A DNA stretch of 51,473 bases from Cyclobacteriaceae bacterium (GTDB lineage: Bacteria > Bacteroidota > Bacteroidia > Cytophagales > Cyclobacteriaceae). Below, one piece after another: positions 10,826 through 20,091 of this stretch. A program made the translations under genes and the position numbers. The notes under the pieces are model-generated. The model worked only from the letters and a program-made list of their open reading frames with translations, was not told where the DNA came from and ran no database searches. Within the stretch, counting starts at the first letter, position 1; every line of letters starts with the position of its first letter. The stretch spans positions 1-51,473 of the forward strand of contig JAEUUE010000002.1 of NCBI GenBank assembly GCA_016787605.1, written 5' to 3'.

Positions 10826-12808
10826 GTGGTGATTCCCATTTTTTCCCAGCCCGTGAAAACGCCATTTTTTGTTTCTATCCTCCTCATTTTGTGCTTTTTA
10901 GCCGCTCCCGGCTACGGCCAGAAAGGTAAAAAGAAGCTGAAGGGTGCGGGCACCGTACAGCTTAACGACTCGCTGACCTCATTCGGACAGTCTGACATAT
11001 TCGTTTTCCCTAATGTTAACGCAGTTCCGTTCTATTATGACGCAAAAAAATTCAAAAAGCTGCAGGAACTGAAACGGACAGGCCCCCCGGAAGAATACTA
11101 TCAGTCGCTGCGGACCTACGTTTCCAACTTCGGCATCCGCAATTTCCAGGAGAATACCGCCATGATTTGGGAACTGGCGCGTCTGTCGAAACGCATGGGC
11201 CCGCCCGGTGAGGCCATCCTGCTCTACAAGCTGGTATTGAAACACCACCGGCAGGGACTGGATACCGCCGACGTGTTCCGCGAGTACGACTCGCTGGAGC
11301 GCGACAAGAAGAAGTACTATGTGCCCCTGGATTATTATTACCAGCTCGTCGAGTACCGGAAGGAAATTGACACGCTGCGACCCCCGCATGCCGTGCTGAT
11401 CAACATGGGCGATAATCTCAATTCGCTCAAAGAGGATTACGCCCCCACGATCGGCAACGTCGACAGCCTGATGCTCTTCACCTCGAAGAGAAACAAGAAC
11501 AACTTCGATACCCGGCAATACGACGAAGACATCTTTTACAGCGAACGGGTAGATGGCATCTGGATGCCTGCGAAAGGCTTTGACAAGATCAACACGATCT
11601 ACAACGAAGGGTCGGCCTGCATGAGCCTTGATGGCAAGACGCTGATCTTCTCCCGCTGTTTCGACAGCAACTGCGACCTTTACATGGCCGAACGGCCGGC
11701 CCTTGACAGCGCGTGGCGCAACGTGCACAACCTCGGCAACGCGATCAACAGCAGCGGGTGGGACTCCCACCCTTCCCTCACACACAGCGGCGACACTCTT
11801 TTCTTTGCTTCCAACCGCGTCGGTAGCTTCGGACTTTCCGACATCTTCTTCTCCATCCGCAACGAAGAGGGCACCTGGGGCAAAGCGCAGAATGCCGGAC
11901 CCATCATCAACACGGCGCAAAGCGAAGTGAGCCCCTTCTTCCACCATGCCTACAACGTGCTTTATTTCAGTTCCAACGGTCACGCCCTGAACTTCGGCGA
12001 TTTCGACATTTATAAATCCATGCGGTTGCCCAACAGCTGGAGTGAACCGAAGAACATCGGGCCGCTGGTCAACGGGCAGGGCAGCGAGTATTACTTCACC
12101 ATTGATTCCCGCTCGAAAGAACTCTTTTACGCCCGGTCGGAAGCCGAAGACAAGAAGAACCTTGACTTGTTTTCTTTCCCGGTTCCGATGGAAGCCAAAC
12201 CCGAAGCCACTACGCAGTTGAAAGGCTCCCTGAAGGACTCCACGGGAGCCCCGCTGAAAGGCATCGTGTCGATCATCGATCTTGACCAGGGGGTCGAAGT
12301 GGCACCCAAGTACCTGCGGGAAGACGGCACCTTCGACTTTAACCTGATCAACCGCCGCAATTACCTGCTGATCATCCAGGGTGATGAATATTTCCGGATC
12401 GAAGAAATCTTCTTCCTTAACGGGGACATGGAAATCAACAAGGTCGCCGAGCCAATAGAAAGCAAGATCGCCTTCGAATCGCTGGAATTCGAAAACGGCA
12501 AAGCGAATATTCTGCCGGCCATGCACGCCGACCTCGACAAGCTCGCCAATTTCCTCATCGATCATCCGGAACTTCATCTCACCATTTCCGGGCACACCGA
12601 CTCGGCCGGAAAAGAGGAATCCAACCTGAAGCTGTCCCAGGCCCGCGCGGATGCCATCCGCGATTACCTCATCACGATTTTCCTCATCGACGGCAGCCGG
12701 ATCAGGGCCATCGGGTACGGCAGTTCCAAGCCCATTACCCAGGAATTTTCTGACGAACACAAGCAGCTCAACCGGCGGGTGGAATTTGAGATCAGCAAGG
12801 GGCATTAA
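10826..12808 (+). CDS. OmpA-family protein with PD40 beta-propeller repeats
   Basis: A 660-residue exported envelope protein. There is no ATG before codon 112, so translation must start at a GTG: 10826 (given here) or 10853, which would give a tidy signal peptide (TPFFVSILLILCFLAAPGYGQ). After a helical region come WD40-like PD40 blades (about 255-430; for example SACMSLDGKTLIFSR and DTLFFASNRVGSFGLSDIF), a carboxypeptidase-regulatory-like stretch (about 460-520) and a C-terminal OmpA domain with the peptidoglycan-binding motif (LTISGHTDSAGKEESN, then SQARADAIRDYL). It probably sits in the periplasm tethered to peptidoglycan. Such proteins are common in Bacteroidota and some act in gliding or type IX secretion; no por genes are nearby. 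Confidence 0.88.
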   Translation: MVIPIFSQPVKTPFFVSILLILCFLAAPGYGQKGKKKLKGAGTVQLNDSLTSFGQSDIFVFPNVNAVPFYYDAKKFKKLQELKRTGPPEEYYQSLRTYVSNFGIRNFQENTAMIWELARLSKRMGPPGEAILLYKLVLKHHRQGLDTADVFREYDSLERDKKKYYVPLDYYYQLVEYRKEIDTLRPPHAVLINMGDNLNSLKEDYAPTIGNVDSLMLFTSKRNKNNFDTRQYDEDIFYSERVDGIWMPAKGFDKINTIYNEGSACMSLDGKTLIFSRCFDSNCDLYMAERPALDSAWRNVHNLGNAINSSGWDSHPSLTHSGDTLFFASNRVGSFGLSDIFFSIRNEEGTWGKAQNAGPIINTAQSEVSPFFHHAYNVLYFSSNGHALNFGDFDIYKSMRLPNSWSEPKNIGPLVNGQGSEYYFTIDSRSKELFYARSEAEDKKNLDLFSFPVPMEAKPEATTQLKGSLKDSTGAPLKGIVSIIDLDQGVEVAPKYLREDGTFDFNLINRRNYLLIIQGDEYFRIEEIFFLNGDMEINKVAEPIESKIAFESLEFENGKANILPAMHADLDKLANFLIDHPELHLTISGHTDSAGKEESNLKLSQARADAIRDYLITIFLIDGSRIRAIGYGSSKPITQEFSDEHKQLNRRVEFEISKGH

Positions 12809-12886
12809 GGCAGCCATCTCCGTGCCGTTCGTCAAAGTCGGCGAGCGGCATGTCTGGATTATTGCCATATTGAGTGACTTAAACCA

Positions 12887-14356
12887 ATGACCATGCGTAT
12901 CCTGCTGATCTTCTGCCTGGCGCTAGGCACCCTTGGCGCCGCCGCCCAAACCGAAATCAACCCCAAAGTCAAGAGCGACAAAGACAAGCAATTCATCCTC
13001 GGTGAAATTGAAAAGCATGCCGCGGAGTACAAGAAGGTCTCCCGTGACATCTGGGGTTACGCCGAACTGGGCTTTAACGAGATCAAGAGTACAGCCGAAC
13101 TCCAGGATCTCCTGAAGCGCAACGGGTTCACCATTGAAGCCGGTGTGTCGGGCATGCCGACTGCATTTGTCGCCACTTTCACGAGCGGCAGCGGCGGACC
13201 GACGCTGGGCCTGCTGGCAGAATTTGACGCCCTTCCCGGCCTGAGCCAGGACAGCGTATTTACCAAGAAGCCTATCATCGAAGGAGCCGGCGGCCATGCC
13301 TGCGGACACAACCTGTTTGGCACCGCCTCATCTGCCGCGGCCATCGCGCTGAAAGAGTGGTTACTCAAGAACAAGAAAGCCGGCACGATCAAATTGTATG
13401 GCACCCCTGCCGAAGAAGGCGGATCAGCGAAAGTGTACATGGTTCGTGACGGGTTGTTCAACGGTGTCGATGCCGTCCTCCACTGGCACCCGTCTTCGGC
13501 CAACGATGCCAGCCCTTCGTCGTGCCTGTCCATCAAGCAGACCATGTTCCGGTTCTACGGTCGATCGGCCCATGCCGCCGCTGCACCCGATGCCGGAAGG
13601 TCGGCGCTGGATGGTGTGGAGGCCATGAATTACATGGTAAACATGATGCGCGAACACGTTCCGCAGGACGCCCGCATACACTACATCATCGCGAAAGGAG
13701 GCCTGGCGGCCAACGTCGTGCCTGATTTTGCCGAAGTGGAATACATGGTCCGCCATCCTGACGCCCGGGTCGTGGAAGAAATCTGGAACCGGATTGTGAA
13801 AGCCGCCGAAGGCGCCGCCAGCGGCACCGAGACTTCCATGAAGTACGAGATTGTGTCCGGCTCCTATAACCTGGTGCCCAACGAGACCCTCGCGCGCGTC
13901 ATGCACAACAACCTGGTCACCGTGGGCGGCGTGAACTATACGCCGGAAGAAGCCGCATTCGCGAAAGAAATCCAGAAGTCCATCGCCAAGGCGCCTGACC
14001 TGTCGCAGGCTGCTGTGGTTCAACCGTTCAAAACCGGGGGCTTCTTCCCTGCCTCCACCGATGTGGGCGACATCACCTGGGTTGTTCCTACGGTTGGACT
14101 GGGCACGGCTACCTGGGTTCCCGGGGCGCCGGCTCACTCCTGGCAAGCCGTGGCCACCGGCGGTATGAGTATCGGCCAGAAAGGGATGCTCAACGCGGCG
14201 AAGACCATTGCCCTGACCGGCGTGGACCTCTTCAACAATCCTGCGTTGCTCCAGAAAGCCAAGGATGAACTGGCCCAGCGGCTAGGTCCTGGCTTCCAGT
14301 ATAAGTCGCTGATCGGTGATCGTTTGCCACCGCTTGACTTCAGGAAAGGGAAATAA
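12887..14356 (+). CDS. secreted M20 family amidohydrolase (AbgB-like)
   Basis: A 489-residue metallo-amidohydrolase with a signal peptide (ILLIFCLALGTLGAAAQ, cleavage near 21). The metal-binding motif GGHACGHNLFG (H137, H141) and EEGGSAKV belong to the M20 subgroup that includes aminobenzoyl-glutamate hydrolase AbgB and the indole-acetyl-amino-acid hydrolases; a dimerisation domain follows in the middle. It hydrolyses an N-acyl amino acid bond; the substrate is unknown. The ATG at 12893 is an equally good start. Single gene, converging on rseP across a repeat-rich gap. Confidence 0.85.
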   Translation: MTMRILLIFCLALGTLGAAAQTEINPKVKSDKDKQFILGEIEKHAAEYKKVSRDIWGYAELGFNEIKSTAELQDLLKRNGFTIEAGVSGMPTAFVATFTSGSGGPTLGLLAEFDALPGLSQDSVFTKKPIIEGAGGHACGHNLFGTASSAAAIALKEWLLKNKKAGTIKLYGTPAEEGGSAKVYMVRDGLFNGVDAVLHWHPSSANDASPSSCLSIKQTMFRFYGRSAHAAAAPDAGRSALDGVEAMNYMVNMMREHVPQDARIHYIIAKGGLAANVVPDFAEVEYMVRHPDARVVEEIWNRIVKAAEGAASGTETSMKYEIVSGSYNLVPNETLARVMHNNLVTVGGVNYTPEEAAFAKEIQKSIAKAPDLSQAAVVQPFKTGGFFPASTDVGDITWVVPTVGLGTATWVPGAPAHSWQAVATGGMSIGQKGMLNAAKTIALTGVDLFNNPALLQKAKDELAQRLGPGFQYKSLIGDRLPPLDFRKGK

Positions 14357-14381
14357 CTACTTGGCTTCGCTTGACGGCCAG

Positions 14382-14409
14382 GTCATGCTTCGACTGCGCT
14401 CAGCATGAC
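14382..14409. repeat. 28-nt palindromic dispersed repeat, copy 1
   Basis: Arms GTCATGCT (14382-14389) and AGCATGAC (14402-14409) flank a 12-nt centre. The full 28 bases are the exact reverse complement of 35507-35534. It lies between the convergent M20 and rseP genes and could fold into a hairpin in transcripts from either side. The core (TGAGCGcAGTCGA) is a kind of intergenic repeat I know from many Bacteroidota. Confidence 0.75.
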
Positions 14410-14434
14410 AATCAATCTGTCGTTCTAAGCTAAA

Positions 14435-14480
14435 GTCAGACCGAGTGGAGTCGAGGTCAGACTGAGCGAAGTCGAAGTCA
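14435..14480. repeat. two 21-nt tandem repeats related to the palindromic repeat
   Basis: Units at 14435-14455 and 14456-14476 both begin GTCAGAC and contain GAG-T/C-G-G/A-AGTCGA, followed by a partial GTCA (14477-14480). The core is the same TGAGCGnAGTCGA as in 14382-14409. The last bases form the rseP stop codon. Confidence 0.6.
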
Positions 14481-15845
14481 ATTACCTCCCAGTGCTTTAG
14501 AGATATCGTTGTAGAAGACGAACACCATCAGCAGGAGCAGGATAGCCATGCCGATCTTGAGGGCTGTTTCGAATACCTTTTCGTTGGGTTCCCTGCCACT
14601 GACCATTTCATAGAGGAGGAACATGACATATCCTCCATCGAGGCCGGGGATGGGCAAGAGGTTCATGAAGGCCAGCACCATCGACAAGAGACCGGTCATG
14701 CGCCAGAAACGTTCCCAGTCCCAGGTGCCGCCATAAGCCTGCGCCATGCCGACGGGACCCGACAGTGACTTGCGGAAAGAGATTTCGCCCGTAAAGATCT
14801 TCCTGAACGCCTTGAGCTGAATGAAGATCACATCGAAGGCGCGGACCGGTCCCAGGATAAGCGATTCGCCCAGGGAATACTTCCTGGTGATCATTTCCGA
14901 CTCGGGCACCAGGACGCGGTTGACATAAAAACCAATGCCCGTCTCGCCTTTGAAGTACTCCTTAAACCGGAGCACCTGCTCGCCACGGTGCACGGCAAAC
15001 TGGATGCTGTCGGCCGCGTAACTCTTGAGCCCCGCCTGCACTTCGTCAAAGTAAGACACGGATTTGCCGTTCAGTTCGATGATGCGGTCACCCTTCTGCA
15101 GACCAACTTTTCTCGCCACCGATCCCTCGCGGGTTTCTTCCACCAGCGGGGTAAAGCGCGGGAGAACGAATTTGGCGATGGCATCGCGTGAATTGAATTT
15201 CTCAATGAAATTAGCCGGGATCGGAACATCGACCCGCTGCCCGTCGCGGAGCACGGTGTAGCGGGAGTTCTCTGCGAGCAGCACCCCCGGCTTGGTGAGG
15301 TCATCAAAATTGACCAGCTCGTTGCCGTTGACCTCAATGATTTTGTCGCCGGTCTGAATACCAAGTTCCTGGGCCAGTTCAAGGGCTTCGATACCGCCGT
15401 GCTCGTTGATGTATTTCATGGGTACGAACTGGTCGCCGATGAACCAGGTGATCCCGATGAAGATGAGTATTCCGACAATGACGTTGACGATGATACCGCC
15501 GAGCATCACGATAAGCCGCTGCCACGGCTTCTTGGAGCGGAATTCCCAATCCTGCGGCGGGGATTTCATGGCATCTTTGTCCATGCTTTCATCCACCATG
15601 CCCGCGATCTTCACATAGCCACCCAGGGGGAACCAGCCTACGCCGTACTCGGTATCCCCCTTCTTGTATTTGAAGAGCGAAAAATTGAGTACGTTGGCCA
15701 TGGGAAACAGGAAGTCGAAGAAGAGATAAAACTTCTCCACGCGGATATTGAACATCCGGGAAGTGAAATAATGGCCCCATTCGTGAACGACGATCAGGAT
15801 CGAAAGGCTCAGCAGGAGCTGGGCCGTCATAATCATACCTTCCAT
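14478..15845 (-). CDS. rseP: RseP site-2 protease
   Basis: A 455-residue intramembrane zinc metalloprotease of the M50 family, which cleaves membrane proteins such as anti-sigma factors after a first cut by a site-1 protease. HEWGH (H21, E22, H25) lies in the first membrane helix and the third metal site motif LDGG is near the C-terminus (LLPIPGLDGGYVMF). Two PDZ domains lie between (about 125-195 and 215-290; for example VGLQKGDRIIELNGKSV). Length is normal. It starts 10 nt after the dxr stop, the usual dxr-rseP pairing. The stop codon falls within the tandem repeat. Confidence 0.94.
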   Translation of the reverse strand: MEGMIMTAQLLLSLSILIVVHEWGHYFTSRMFNIRVEKFYLFFDFLFPMANVLNFSLFKYKKGDTEYGVGWFPLGGYVKIAGMVDESMDKDAMKSPPQDWEFRSKKPWQRLIVMLGGIIVNVIVGILIFIGITWFIGDQFVPMKYINEHGGIEALELAQELGIQTGDKIIEVNGNELVNFDDLTKPGVLLAENSRYTVLRDGQRVDVPIPANFIEKFNSRDAIAKFVLPRFTPLVEETREGSVARKVGLQKGDRIIELNGKSVSYFDEVQAGLKSYAADSIQFAVHRGEQVLRFKEYFKGETGIGFYVNRVLVPESEMITRKYSLGESLILGPVRAFDVIFIQLKAFRKIFTGEISFRKSLSGPVGMAQAYGGTWDWERFWRMTGLLSMVLAFMNLLPIPGLDGGYVMFLLYEMVSGREPNEKVFETALKIGMAILLLLMVFVFYNDISKALGGN

Positions 15846-15855
15846 GCCTCTTTGC

Positions 15856-17019
15856 TTATCTGATTAACTCTTTTGCCCGAATCCGGGTCATTTTATCCGT
15901 CTCAACGTAATCCTCCAGCGCGGGTTCCCTGATATAATCCAATTTCCCTAAACATTGTTCCACGACCTCCGAAATCCCGAGAAAGGACAGCCGGTCATTG
16001 AGGAACTCCGCCACCGCCACCTCATTGGCCGCATTGAGCACGCACGGCATGTTGCCGCCGCGTTCCAGGGCTTCAAAGGCGAGCGCAAGATTACGAAAAG
16101 TTTCCGTATCGGGTTTTTCGAACGTCAGGGAGGGGTAACGGGCAAAGTCAAACCGTGGGAAGCTGTTCTTCAGGCGCTGCGGGTAAGCCAGGGCATACTG
16201 GATGGGGAGCTTCATGTCGGGAAGACCCAGCTGCGCCTTGATGGAGCCGTCTTCAAACTGGACCAACGAGTGGATGATACTCTGGGGATGCACGAGCACC
16301 TCGATCTGGGCTGCCTGGACCCCGAAGAGCCAGCGCGCCTCGATCACCTCCAGTCCCTTGTTCATCAACGTCGCCGAGTCGATGGTAATCTTCGCACCCA
16401 TCGACCAGTTAGGGTGCTTCAGCGCCTGCGCCTTGGTCACCTGGGCCAGATCGGCCCTCGTCTTACCCCGGAACGGCCCTCCCGAAGCGGTGAGAATGAT
16501 CTTTTCAATCGGGTTGTGAATCTCGCCGGCCAGGCACTGAAAAATGGCGGAATGCTCCGAGTCGACCGGCAGGATGTTGACCCGGTGTTCGCGAGCCAGT
16601 TGGGTGATCAGGGCACCGGCCACCACCAGCGTTTCCTTGTTGGCCAGCGCGATTGATTTCCCGGCCTCGATCGCTTTGATCGTGGGTTTGAGACCTGCGT
16701 AACCTACCAGTGCGGTAACCACCAGGTCAACGGATTCCATTTGTACTACAGAACCCAGTGCCTGTTCACCGGCAAATACCTTGATGGGCTCATTGGCCAG
16801 CGCCTGCTTTACCGTGGTGTACTGCTCTTCATTGACGATCACCACCGCGTTAGGTTTGAACTGCTTCGCCTGCCGGATCAACTCCTCCGCGCTATTCTGG
16901 GCGGTGAGCACCTCCACCTCGAAATGTTCCGGGTTGGCAGCAACCACGTCGAGGGTTTGCCGGCCGATAGAGCCGGTGGAGCCGAGAAGGGCGATTCGTT
17001 TCTTGGGCGATGAAGTCAA
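15856..17019 (-). CDS. dxr: 1-deoxy-D-xylulose-5-phosphate reductoisomerase
   Basis: A 387-residue enzyme that converts DXP to 2-C-methyl-D-erythritol 4-phosphate with NADPH, the second step of the MEP isoprenoid pathway. The N-terminal NADPH motif is LLGSTGSIGRQTLDVV. The metal-site region VDSEHSAIFQCL and the flexible-loop region TASGGPFRG are present, as is NHPNW-like KHPNWSMGAKITIDSATLMNKGLE. Length is normal. It lies 50 nt downstream of the GH3 gene and directly upstream of rseP, so GH3-dxr-rseP may form one transcript. Confidence 0.96.
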   Translation of the reverse strand: MTSSPKKRIALLGSTGSIGRQTLDVVAANPEHFEVEVLTAQNSAEELIRQAKQFKPNAVVIVNEEQYTTVKQALANEPIKVFAGEQALGSVVQMESVDLVVTALVGYAGLKPTIKAIEAGKSIALANKETLVVAGALITQLAREHRVNILPVDSEHSAIFQCLAGEIHNPIEKIILTASGGPFRGKTRADLAQVTKAQALKHPNWSMGAKITIDSATLMNKGLEVIEARWLFGVQAAQIEVLVHPQSIIHSLVQFEDGSIKAQLGLPDMKLPIQYALAYPQRLKNSFPRFDFARYPSLTFEKPDTETFRNLALAFEALERGGNMPCVLNAANEVAVAEFLNDRLSFLGISEVVEQCLGKLDYIREPALEDYVETDKMTRIRAKELIR

Positions 17020-17069
17020 GGAGTCGCTATTAATGGTGGTGAAAGTTGGTTATGGGCAACGGGTTTTGC

Positions 17070-18554
17070 TCAGCGTATGGCGTCGGCGATTTTGCGGTCG
17101 TTGGACAACCTGGGTACTTTATTCTGCCCGCCCAGTTTACCCTGGCTTTTCATGTAATCGATAAACGCATTCTTACTCAACGAGGTGAGAACGAGCGGAC
17201 GGAGGATGCTGCCGGAAATCAGGTCGTCGTAGTAGGTGTTCAGGCTTCTCAGCTGCTGGTCAAGATCCGCGGCAAAAGCCTGTTTGTCGTTGGGCTCCCG
17301 CCCGAATTCAACGAGCCACTCGTGGTGCGGCAGCCCTTCGGCCGGCGTTACCTGCGGAGCCACGGTAAATTCGATGACCTCGGTCCCCGGAAACTTCTCC
17401 ATCGTCTGCTTCAGCGCTTTCTCCACTTCTTCGCCGATGACATGTTCCCCGAATGCCGAAATGAAGTGCTTCACTCGGCCCGTGACGACAAGCCGATAGG
17501 GATCCCTGGAAACAAACTTGACCGTATCCCCAATGGAATAACCCCAAAGCCCCGCGTTGCTGTTGATGATGACCGCGTAGTTTTTGTTCAGCTCCACCTC
17601 CCCGATCGTCAGCCGCCGCGGGTTCTCCTGGAAATACTCGTCGGCCGGTATGAATTCGAAGAATATGCCGCTGTTCAGCAGCATCAGGAGGCCGGGATGC
17701 TGTTGTGAATCCTGGTAGGCGATGAATCCCTCCGAGGCCGGGTACATTTCAATGGAGTCGACCTTCTTTCCGATCGATTCGAAAAGCTTGGCCCGGTAGG
17801 GTTCAAAGTTCACGCCACCATAGACAAAGAGCGAGAAGTCGGGAAACACGTCTTTGATCTTCTTCCCTGTCCTGGCCTGTATCCTATCGAAATACATCTG
17901 CACCCAGGGCGGGATGCCGGAGATAAGCGTCATCCGCGCGTTGATGGTCTCGTCGATGATGCGCTCCAGCTTTTCTTCCCAGTCCTCAATACAATTGGTC
18001 GCGTAGCTCGGCTTCTGGTTGCCACGGAGGTAGCCGGGCACGTGATGGTTGACAATCCCGGAAAGGCGGCCCGTCGGGATACCGGCCTTCTCGTCCAGCT
18101 CAGGGCTCCCGGAAAGAAAGATCAGCTGGCCGTCGGCGAACGCGCTGTTGCCTGTCTCGTGAATGTAACTGAGCAGGGCATTGCGTGCGCTGTTGATGTG
18201 GTTGGGGATGGAGTCCTTGGTGATCGGGATATACTTGGTACCGCTGGTCGTTCCAGACGTTTTGGAAAAATACGCGGGCTTTCCAGGCCACAGGATGTCG
18301 GGCTTTCCCTCCAGCACCAGCTCGATGTACGACTTCAGCGTTTCGTAGTCGCGAACCGGCACCTGGCGTTTGAAGTCCTCGTAGGTACGGATATCAGCGA
18401 AGCCATGGTCGGTGCCAAAGCGTGTCTGGGCCGCCTTACCCACAATACTATTGCGAACCAACTCCTGCACCTTGGCGGGGCGGGATGCCCAGTCGCGGGT
18501 GTCCCGGGCGACCAGGGCCGCAAAAGGACGGGCGAGGAAGGATCGGAAACCCAT
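17070..18554 (-). CDS. GH3 family acyl-acid-amido synthetase-like protein
   Basis: A 494-residue member of the GH3 (auxin-responsive promoter) family, adenylating enzymes of the ANL type. ATP-binding motif 1 is YFSKTSGTTSGTKYIPIT; the middle motif YPASEGFIAYQ and the C-terminal hinge region (GRVKHFISAFGEHVIGEE) are intact. Plant members join acyl acids such as auxin or jasmonate to amino acids; the role of bacterial members is not established. I chose the ATG at 18554 (MGFRSFLARPFA) because the longer frame adds 11 residues foreign to the family. No signal peptide. It is the first gene of a possible GH3-dxr-rseP unit. Confidence 0.88.
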   Translation of the reverse strand: MGFRSFLARPFAALVARDTRDWASRPAKVQELVRNSIVGKAAQTRFGTDHGFADIRTYEDFKRQVPVRDYETLKSYIELVLEGKPDILWPGKPAYFSKTSGTTSGTKYIPITKDSIPNHINSARNALLSYIHETGNSAFADGQLIFLSGSPELDEKAGIPTGRLSGIVNHHVPGYLRGNQKPSYATNCIEDWEEKLERIIDETINARMTLISGIPPWVQMYFDRIQARTGKKIKDVFPDFSLFVYGGVNFEPYRAKLFESIGKKVDSIEMYPASEGFIAYQDSQQHPGLLMLLNSGIFFEFIPADEYFQENPRRLTIGEVELNKNYAVIINSNAGLWGYSIGDTVKFVSRDPYRLVVTGRVKHFISAFGEHVIGEEVEKALKQTMEKFPGTEVIEFTVAPQVTPAEGLPHHEWLVEFGREPNDKQAFAADLDQQLRSLNTYYDDLISGSILRPLVLTSLSKNAFIDYMKSQGKLGGQNKVPRLSNDRKIADAIR

Positions 18555-18618
18555 GGGCTGGCGATAAACGACCACAAAGGTGGCCACGGCAAGGAACTTA
18601 TTAAAATGAGGGCCGTTT

Positions 18619-18626
18619 TATATTTG
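18619..18626 (+). promoter_or_regulatory. -7 promoter box of the DegP-like gene
   Basis: TATATTTG is a full match to TAnnTTTG, 23 nt before the ATG at 18650. I see no clear TTG box 17-23 bases upstream. Confidence 0.5.
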
Positions 18627-18649
18627 CGCTGAATTAAAACCAGGCACGT

Positions 18650-20086
18650 ATGGGAAACATGGTAAGGACGATTGTGGTGGCCTTTCTGGCGGGTCTCGCC
18701 GGGGCATATGTGTTTGTGAACTACGGGCAGAACGGTCCCTCTTCCGCGGCCGATCCTGAAGCCCAGTATACCGTCAACACCTACGAACCGGAAACCGAGT
18801 ACCGTCCCAACGTCGTGGCACCCTCCGATGCCGGGAGCATCGAAAAAGTCGACTTCAGCGAGGCGGCCGCGAAAGCCATACCCAGCGTGGTCTACATTAA
18901 CAGCATCTCTCAAAGCAGCGCCGCCTACAATCATTGGGACTGGATCTTCGGGCGGGGCGGACAAAACACCCGCGTCTCGAGCGGCTCGGGCGTCATCTTC
19001 ACCGCCGATGGCTACATTGTAACCAACAACCACGTCATCGAAGCGGCAGAAAAGCTGCAGGTCATCTACAACAAGAAGGTGTACGACGCCGAACTTATCG
19101 GCACGGACCCATCCACCGACCTGGCCGTGCTCAAAATCAATGAAACCAACTTGCGTCCCGCCACGCTCGGCAACTCCAAGACGTTGGCCGTGGGTGAATG
19201 GGTGATCGCGGTGGGCAACCCCTTCTCCCTGTCTTCGACCGTCACCGCGGGCATCGTCAGTGCCAAGGGCAGGCGCATCAACATCGTGGAAGACCGCTTT
19301 CCCATCGAATCCTTCATCCAGACCGACGCGGCGATCAACCCCGGAAACAGTGGCGGTGCCCTGGTCAACAAGAACGGCGAGCTGGTCGGCATCAACACGG
19401 CCATCTCTTCCCCGACCGGCTCCTATACCGGCTATGCGTTTGCCGTTCCCATCGACATCGCGAAAAAGATCGTCAACGACCTGATCAAGTACGGGATCGT
19501 GCAGAAGGCCTTCTGGGGCGGCAACGTGCTCGACTACGACTTTCAGACCGCGCAGAAGTACAAGTTGAAAACCAACGGAAACGAATTCCGCGGCGTGGTG
19601 CTCGCCGAACTGGAGAAAGAGGGCGTGGCCCGCAGCGCGGGGCTTGAACTGGGAGACATCATCATCAAGCTGGGCGACGTGGAAGTGAACAGCAAGAGTG
19701 AGTTCGAGGAAGAGCTTAGCCTGCACTACCCCGGCGAAAAGCTCACCTTCACCTACCTCCGTGACGGCAAGCCGGGTATCGTCTCCATCACGCTGGTCAA
19801 CAAGAACGGCGGCACCAGCCAGATCAAGCGGCAGATCTTCAGCGACAGCCAGCTTGGTGCGGAACTCGAGGCGGTGGACTACGGGGTCAAGGTCTACAAG
19901 ATCAAGGACGGACTCTTCCGTCGCATCGGCATCCCGGAAAACTATACGATCATCTCCATCAACCGCCAGCGCGTGAAGAGCCCGCAGGAAGTGATTGACT
20001 TCTTCCAGAAATACCGCGGACGTGTGCTGCTCTATGGCATCACCAGTGCGAAGGAAGAGTACCCGTTACAGTTTAATTTGAACTGA
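18650..20086 (+). CDS. DegP/HtrA-type periplasmic serine protease
   Basis: A 478-residue trypsin-like protease with an N-terminal signal anchor (IVVAFLAGLAGAYVFVNYG). The catalytic triad is visible: H128 (TNNHVIEA), D157 (STDLAVLKI) and S234 (GNSGGALVN). A PDZ domain follows (about 315-395, GVARSAGLELGDIIIKLGD) and a second, weaker PDZ ends the protein. It handles misfolded envelope proteins and may act as a site-1 protease; with rseP close by an envelope-stress role is plausible, though that link is inferred. It is divergent from the GH3 gene and converges on the SH3-like gene with 5 nt between. Confidence 0.92.
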   Translation: MGNMVRTIVVAFLAGLAGAYVFVNYGQNGPSSAADPEAQYTVNTYEPETEYRPNVVAPSDAGSIEKVDFSEAAAKAIPSVVYINSISQSSAAYNHWDWIFGRGGQNTRVSSGSGVIFTADGYIVTNNHVIEAAEKLQVIYNKKVYDAELIGTDPSTDLAVLKINETNLRPATLGNSKTLAVGEWVIAVGNPFSLSSTVTAGIVSAKGRRINIVEDRFPIESFIQTDAAINPGNSGGALVNKNGELVGINTAISSPTGSYTGYAFAVPIDIAKKIVNDLIKYGIVQKAFWGGNVLDYDFQTAQKYKLKTNGNEFRGVVLAELEKEGVARSAGLELGDIIIKLGDVEVNSKSEFEEELSLHYPGEKLTFTYLRDGKPGIVSITLVNKNGGTSQIKRQIFSDSQLGAELEAVDYGVKVYKIKDGLFRRIGIPENYTIISINRQRVKSPQEVIDFFQKYRGRVLLYGITSAKEEYPLQFNLN

Positions 20087-20091
20087 GGTTT

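Noticed and set aside
10979-12868. 629-codon open frame antisense to the PD40-OmpA gene
   Set aside because: Shadow frame of a G+C-rich gene; the plus-strand protein has clear OmpA motifs and a signal peptide.
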